NCBI GenBank assembly: GCA_029573725.1 | Contig: JAKQDQ010000001.1 | Coordinates: 1-55,970 of the forward strand | DNA length: 55,970 nt | Direction of reading: 5' to 3' | Source of the DNA: Verrucomicrobiota bacterium | GTDB lineage: Bacteria > Verrucomicrobiota > Verrucomicrobiia > Limisphaerales > JADLHS01 | Part shown: positions 53,003 through 55,970 of the stretch, piece after piece | Layout: every line of letters begins with the position of its first letter | How positions within the stretch are numbered: position 1 is the first letter of the stretch | The notes under the pieces: model-generated | What the model saw: the letters and a program-made list of their open reading frames with translations, nothing else | What the model was told of the DNA's origin: nothing | The model's database searches: none | Made by a program: the position numbers and the translations under genes

Positions 53003-53614
53003 ATGAACTGGCTGGCCCACGCATTCCTGTCCGAAGACTCGCCGGCTTTCCGGCTCGGGAATCTGTTGCCGGATTTCCTTAGTGCCTCGGAACTGGCGGC
53101 ACTCGATCCCCTGTTCCAACCGGGCATCCGGCGGCATCACTGGATTGACCGGTTTACCGACCGCCATCCCGTGGTGCGGAATAGTGTCCGGCGTTTTGCG
53201 TCGCCCTACCGACGAGTGGCGCCGGTTCTGGTGGATGTGTTTTACGACCATTTTCTTTCTGCAGCCTGGTCCGAGCATTCCCGGCAGCCGCTGTCCGAGT
53301 TTGTGGGTGAGATTTACCAATCGTTCGCCCGGTATCAAACCCGTCTGCCGCCGCGGCTCGGTCCCGTGTGGGAACGGATGCAGAGCGAAGACTGGCTGGG
53401 GGCTTACCAGGATTTCTCCGGCTTGGCGCGCGCGCTGTCCCGGATGGAACGGCGCTTGCGGCGGCGCGTGGACTTGGCGGGGGGACTGGTCGAACTGCGC
53501 CGCCATTATGCCGCCTTGGCCGACGATTTCCGTCGGTTCTTTCCGGAACTGCGCGCGGCGCTGCCGCCGGCGATCATCCCGGATAATTCTGCATCAAGGC
53601 CAGCATCTCCTTGA
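53003..53614 (+). CDS. acpH: ACP phosphodiesterase (holo-ACP hydrolase, AcpH-like)
   Basis: This ~203-residue enzyme begins [21 protein letters not shown], matching AcpH. It has the metal/phosphodiesterase residues H6, D24, H45, H46, D49, D78, D82 and H83 ([25 protein letters not shown]). AcpH removes phosphopantetheine from holo-ACP. ATG 53003 is chosen because the 23 upstream codons are unlike the family. Its 3' end overlaps pdxJ by 41 nt on the opposite strand, and it diverges from acpS with ~95 nt between, so the gene pair encodes opposite reactions. Confidence 0.9.
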   Translation: MNWLAHAFLSEDSPAFRLGNLLPDFLSASELAALDPLFQPGIRRHHWIDRFTDRHPVVRNSVRRFASPYRRVAPVLVDVFYDHFLSAAWSEHSRQPLSEFVGEIYQSFARYQTRLPPRLGPVWERMQSEDWLGAYQDFSGLARALSRMERRLRRRVDLAGGLVELRRHYAALADDFRRFFPELRAALPPAIIPDNSASRPASP

Positions 53615-54314
53615 CGGCGGTTGACAATCCCACCAGGACGGCGCGGCTGATGATGCTGTGGCCGATATTTAATTCCACCAAATGCGGCACCTGATGGAGG
53701 GCGGCCAGATTCTGGTAATTCAGGCCGTGTCCGGCGTTGACCTGCAATCCGAGGGCGTGCGCCTGGCGCGCCCCGTCAACCAGACGCCTCAATTCCGTCG
53801 TCTGCCGGGACGGGTCATGAAAGTGTTCGGCAAACTGTCCGGTGTGCAGTTCGACGAATTGCGCTCCGGTGCGCGCCGCCGCCGCAATTTGTCGCGCCTC
53901 CGGGGCGATGAAGAGGCTGACCTCGATGTTGGCGTCGTTCATGCGCTTCCGCGTCTCCGTCAGGGCCGCTTCGTGGGCGGCGACATCCAGTCCGCCTTCG
54001 GTGGTAACTTCCTCGCGGCGTTCGGGCACGAGGCAAACAATGTCCGGACGTAATTTGATGGCGAGCGACACAATCTCGGGGACGTTTGCCATTTCCAGGT
54101 TTAAACGGGTGGCAATGGTTTCGCGCAACTTCCACACATCCCGGTCCTGGATGTGCCGCCGGTCTTCACGCAAATGGGCGGTGATGCCATGCGCTCCCGC
54201 CGCCTCGCAAATGTGCGCTGCTTCCACCGGCACCGGCTCACCGTCCGTGCGCCCACGGTAACGCGCTTCGCGCAGCGTGGCCGTATGGTCAATGTTGACT
54301 CCGAGTTTTAACAC
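53574..54314 (-). CDS. pdxJ: Pyridoxine 5'-phosphate synthase
   Basis: This 246-residue TIM-barrel enzyme joins 1-deoxyxylulose 5-phosphate with 3-amino-1-hydroxyacetone 1-phosphate to make pyridoxine phosphate. It begins [19 protein letters not shown] and carries [14 protein letters not shown] (43-56), [11 protein letters not shown] and [12 protein letters not shown] near the C-terminus. All family positions look intact. In many bacteria pdxJ and acpS are adjacent and co-transcribed; here acpH lies between them on the other strand and overlaps the pdxJ end. Confidence 0.95.
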   Translation of the reverse strand: MLKLGVNIDHTATLREARYRGRTDGEPVPVEAAHICEAAGAHGITAHLREDRRHIQDRDVWKLRETIATRLNLEMANVPEIVSLAIKLRPDIVCLVPERREEVTTEGGLDVAAHEAALTETRKRMNDANIEVSLFIAPEARQIAAAARTGAQFVELHTGQFAEHFHDPSRQTTELRRLVDGARQAHALGLQVNAGHGLNYQNLAALHQVPHLVELNIGHSIISRAVLVGLSTAVKEMLALMQNYPG

Positions 54315-54409
54315 CCTGCGCAGTGTGGAACACTCGCGCCGGGATGCAAATGAGAAATGCGGCGATTCTGTGCGTGCCAGCCGCGCCGCTTTTGCGATAG
54401 CCTCGGGAG

Positions 54410-55210
54410 GTGAAGATTTTGTTCATTGGCGACATCGTGGGGGAACCCGGACGACGTGCCGTGCACATTCTGCTGCCCAGACTGCGGAAGCACCACGCGG
54501 TGGATTTTGTGATCGCCAACGGCGAAAATTCCGCCGGGGGCAATGGCATCACTCCGCGCCTTGCCGCGGAACTGTTCGGCGCGGGAATTGACGTGCTCAC
54601 GAGCGGCGACCATTTATGGGATCAGAAGGAGGTGCTGGAATTGCTGCGCGCGGAGCCGCGTTTTCTGCGACCGGTTAATTACCCGGAGGACACCCCGGGC
54701 CGGGGGGCGGGAGTGTTTACCGTCCAGTCTCCCTCGTCTGCGCCGGGGAGGTTGGTTCAAATCGCCGTGCTGAATGCGCAGGGGCGCGCTTTCATGACGG
54801 CGTTGGACAATCCGTTCCGCGTGGTGCCGCCGGTGATTGCGCGGCTTCGCGCGGAGACAAACATCATTTTCGTGGATTTTCATGCCGAAGCGACATCGGA
54901 AAAAATCGCCTTTGCGCGCCTGCTGGACGGTACCGTCAGCGCGGTGGTGGGGACGCACACCCACGTGCAGACGGCGGATGAACAGATTTTGCCCGGCGGC
55001 ACCGCTTATCTCAGCGATGCCGGCTTCACCGGTCCTCACGAAAGTGTGTTGGGGCGGGAAATCGCCCCGGTCATCCAGCGCTTCGTCACCAACATGCCCC
55101 AGCGGTTTGAAGTGGCGAAGCACCGGGTCTTGCTGCACGGCGCCCTCGTAACGATTGAGGTGGACACTGGTTGCGCCAGCCGGATTGAGCGGATTTCCGA
55201 ACCGTTGTAG
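54410..55210 (+). CDS. ymdB: YmdB-type metallophosphoesterase (TIGR00282)
   Basis: This is a 266-residue soluble phosphodiesterase. Metal-site residues include D8 (IGDIVG), E39-N40 (NGENSAGG), D67-H68 in TSGDHLWD, and later His residues in [11 protein letters not shown] and [10 protein letters not shown]. The family hydrolyses 2',3'-cAMP and other cyclic nucleotides and was linked to biofilm and stress responses in Bacillus. The usual motif is GNH; here it is GDH. The start is GTG 54410, immediately after GGGAGG. It diverges from pdxJ with a ~95-nt gap. Confidence 0.92.
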   Translation: MKILFIGDIVGEPGRRAVHILLPRLRKHHAVDFVIANGENSAGGNGITPRLAAELFGAGIDVLTSGDHLWDQKEVLELLRAEPRFLRPVNYPEDTPGRGAGVFTVQSPSSAPGRLVQIAVLNAQGRAFMTALDNPFRVVPPVIARLRAETNIIFVDFHAEATSEKIAFARLLDGTVSAVVGTHTHVQTADEQILPGGTAYLSDAGFTGPHESVLGREIAPVIQRFVTNMPQRFEVAKHRVLLHGALVTIEVDTGCASRIERISEPL

Positions 55211-55478
55211 AGATTGATCCGGCGTCTCATGACAGCCCGGCCCGCGGTCGGGTCATAATCCCCGGTGCGGTTCCAGTTGCCCGGGCGGTTTGTTGGTTTT
55301 CAAGACAAGCGCTGTCCCGTGCTGCTTGAGCCCTGTCTCTAATTCGTGGCGCGGCTGCCTGGCGCGGCTGCCTGCGACCCTGATGCGTACGGATTTGGGC
55401 AGGGTTCGGCGTCGAAATGGCGGAAAATTCCCCGGGGGTCTCCCGGATTGGCAATTTTTCTGCAACAGCCCCGTTTGA
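55211..55478 (+). other. Gap upstream of the right-edge gene
   Basis: No gene is supported on either strand. The short frames here have poor codon use. Confidence 0.5.
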
Positions 55479-55970
55479 ATGAGTCGTAAAGGAGTGTTGT
55501 ATTCAGTCAGTCGCAAGACGTGGAGTGCCTGCTTCTGGTTTTTTTTGGTTCTCGCTCTGATTTCCGTCGCCCGCGGCGCGAGTGTCAACCTGGCATGGGA
55601 TGCCAGCCCGGATGCTTCGGTCGCCGGCTATCGTGTGTATTATGGCGCCGCCAGCGGCGACTACACCAATTATATCCAAGTCGGAAACGTCACCACCGCC
55701 ACTGTGGCCAATTTGCGCGAGGGCGCGACCTATTACTTTGCCGCTACGGCTTACGATGCGGACGATATCGAGAGTCTCTTTTCCAATGAAGTGGATTACA
55801 CAATCCCCGCGGTGAACGCGGTGCCGACGCTGGGGGCGATTGGGGATGTGAATCTCGACGAGGATGCGGGGGTGCAGACGGTGAATTTGAGCGGGATCAG
55901 CGCCGGGGGCGGGGATGTGGGGCAGGCGTTGACGGTGCGGGCGGTGTCGTCGAATCCGGGGTTGATACCG
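55479..55970 (+). CDS. Secreted FN3/cadherin-like protein, cut by the right edge
   Basis: An ATG at 55479 starts a frame open to the window end (164 residues visible). A signal peptide (FWFFLVLALISVARG) is followed by a fibronectin type III domain (NLAWDASPDASVAGYRVYYG, then TYYFAATAYDADDIES). After that a PTLGAIGDVNLDEDAGVQTV segment begins an Ig/cadherin-like repeat of the type that recurs many times in large verrucomicrobial and planctomycete surface proteins, for which 'NEDAGxQTVxLSGI' is a signature. The protein is probably long and extracellular. Confidence 0.82.
   Translation, partial: MSRKGVLYSVSRKTWSACFWFFLVLALISVARGASVNLAWDASPDASVAGYRVYYGAASGDYTNYIQVGNVTTATVANLREGATYYFAATAYDADDIESLFSNEVDYTIPAVNAVPTLGAIGDVNLDEDAGVQTVNLSGISAGGGDVGQALTVRAVSSNPGLIP

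Noticed and set aside
1..55970. CRISPR arrays, rRNA genes, prophage or toxin-antitoxin genes
   Set aside because: Looked for direct-repeat arrays, cas-like, phage structural and small paired genes; none seen.

Overview
The window looks like a chromosomal segment of a GC-rich Verrucomicrobiota bacterium, perhaps related to Pedosphaera or Limisphaerales. The indicators are three PEP-CTERM-sorted proteins, a DUF11 (OmcB-like) lipoprotein, an omega-RNA-polymerase/SmpB/PurS/PurQ block, several secreted proteins ending in the same 'FFRL/FYRL' type domain, and prepilin-like secreted proteins. The taxonomy is inferred from these families; no rRNA or other phylogenetic marker was compared.

Layout. 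1-5.4 kb: a possible leuD start running off the left edge, anmK, tRNA-Leu(UAA), rpmB with its terminator, a DUF1015 protein, a CDF metal exporter and a small NAD-binding epimerase-like protein. 5.4-9.9 kb (minus strand): pabC, pabB, an unknown protein, a LOG-family protein and a NUDIX hydrolase. 9.9-10.8 kb: a gene-poor gap with a degraded integrase-like fragment. 10.8-14.8 kb: a large EF-hand membrane protein and an OmcB-like DUF11 lipoprotein. 15-20 kb: a secreted CocE-type hydrolase, a TPMT-like methyltransferase, a secreted TIM-barrel hydrolase-like protein and an ISAs1 transposase remnant.

20.4-26.0 kb is the most striking block. Five tightly packed plus-strand genes encode a KamA-like radical SAM aminomutase, both subunits of a 3-oxoacid CoA-transferase (PcaIJ-like), a class III transaminase resembling beta-amino-acid transaminases, and a PcaF-like thiolase. 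Read in order they make a complete hypothetical route: alpha-amino acid to beta-amino acid to beta-keto acid to beta-ketoacyl-CoA to acetyl-CoA plus a shortened acyl-CoA. I know of no described pathway with this gene set; the substrate is unknown.

26.3-33.1 kb encodes secreted proteins: two neighbours that together carry four copies of a ~190-residue domain (one fused to an SGNH hydrolase), a GH16 glucanase and a PEP-CTERM LamG-like protein. 33.5-37.3 kb is housekeeping (tRNA-Ser(GCU), a TPR protein, rpoZ, smpB, purS, purQ). 37.4-43.4 kb (minus) has two PEP-CTERM proteins, xerC and a topoisomerase III. 43.5-51.2 kb (minus) is one long run: a secreted protein, a pseudopilin, a metal ABC transporter (binding protein, ATPase, permease), NikR and a VWA membrane protein, most joined by 4-8 nt overlaps. 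51.2-56 kb: a methyltransferase, a lipoprotein, acpS, acpH, pdxJ, a YmdB-type phosphodiesterase and the start of a large secreted FN3 protein that runs off the right edge.
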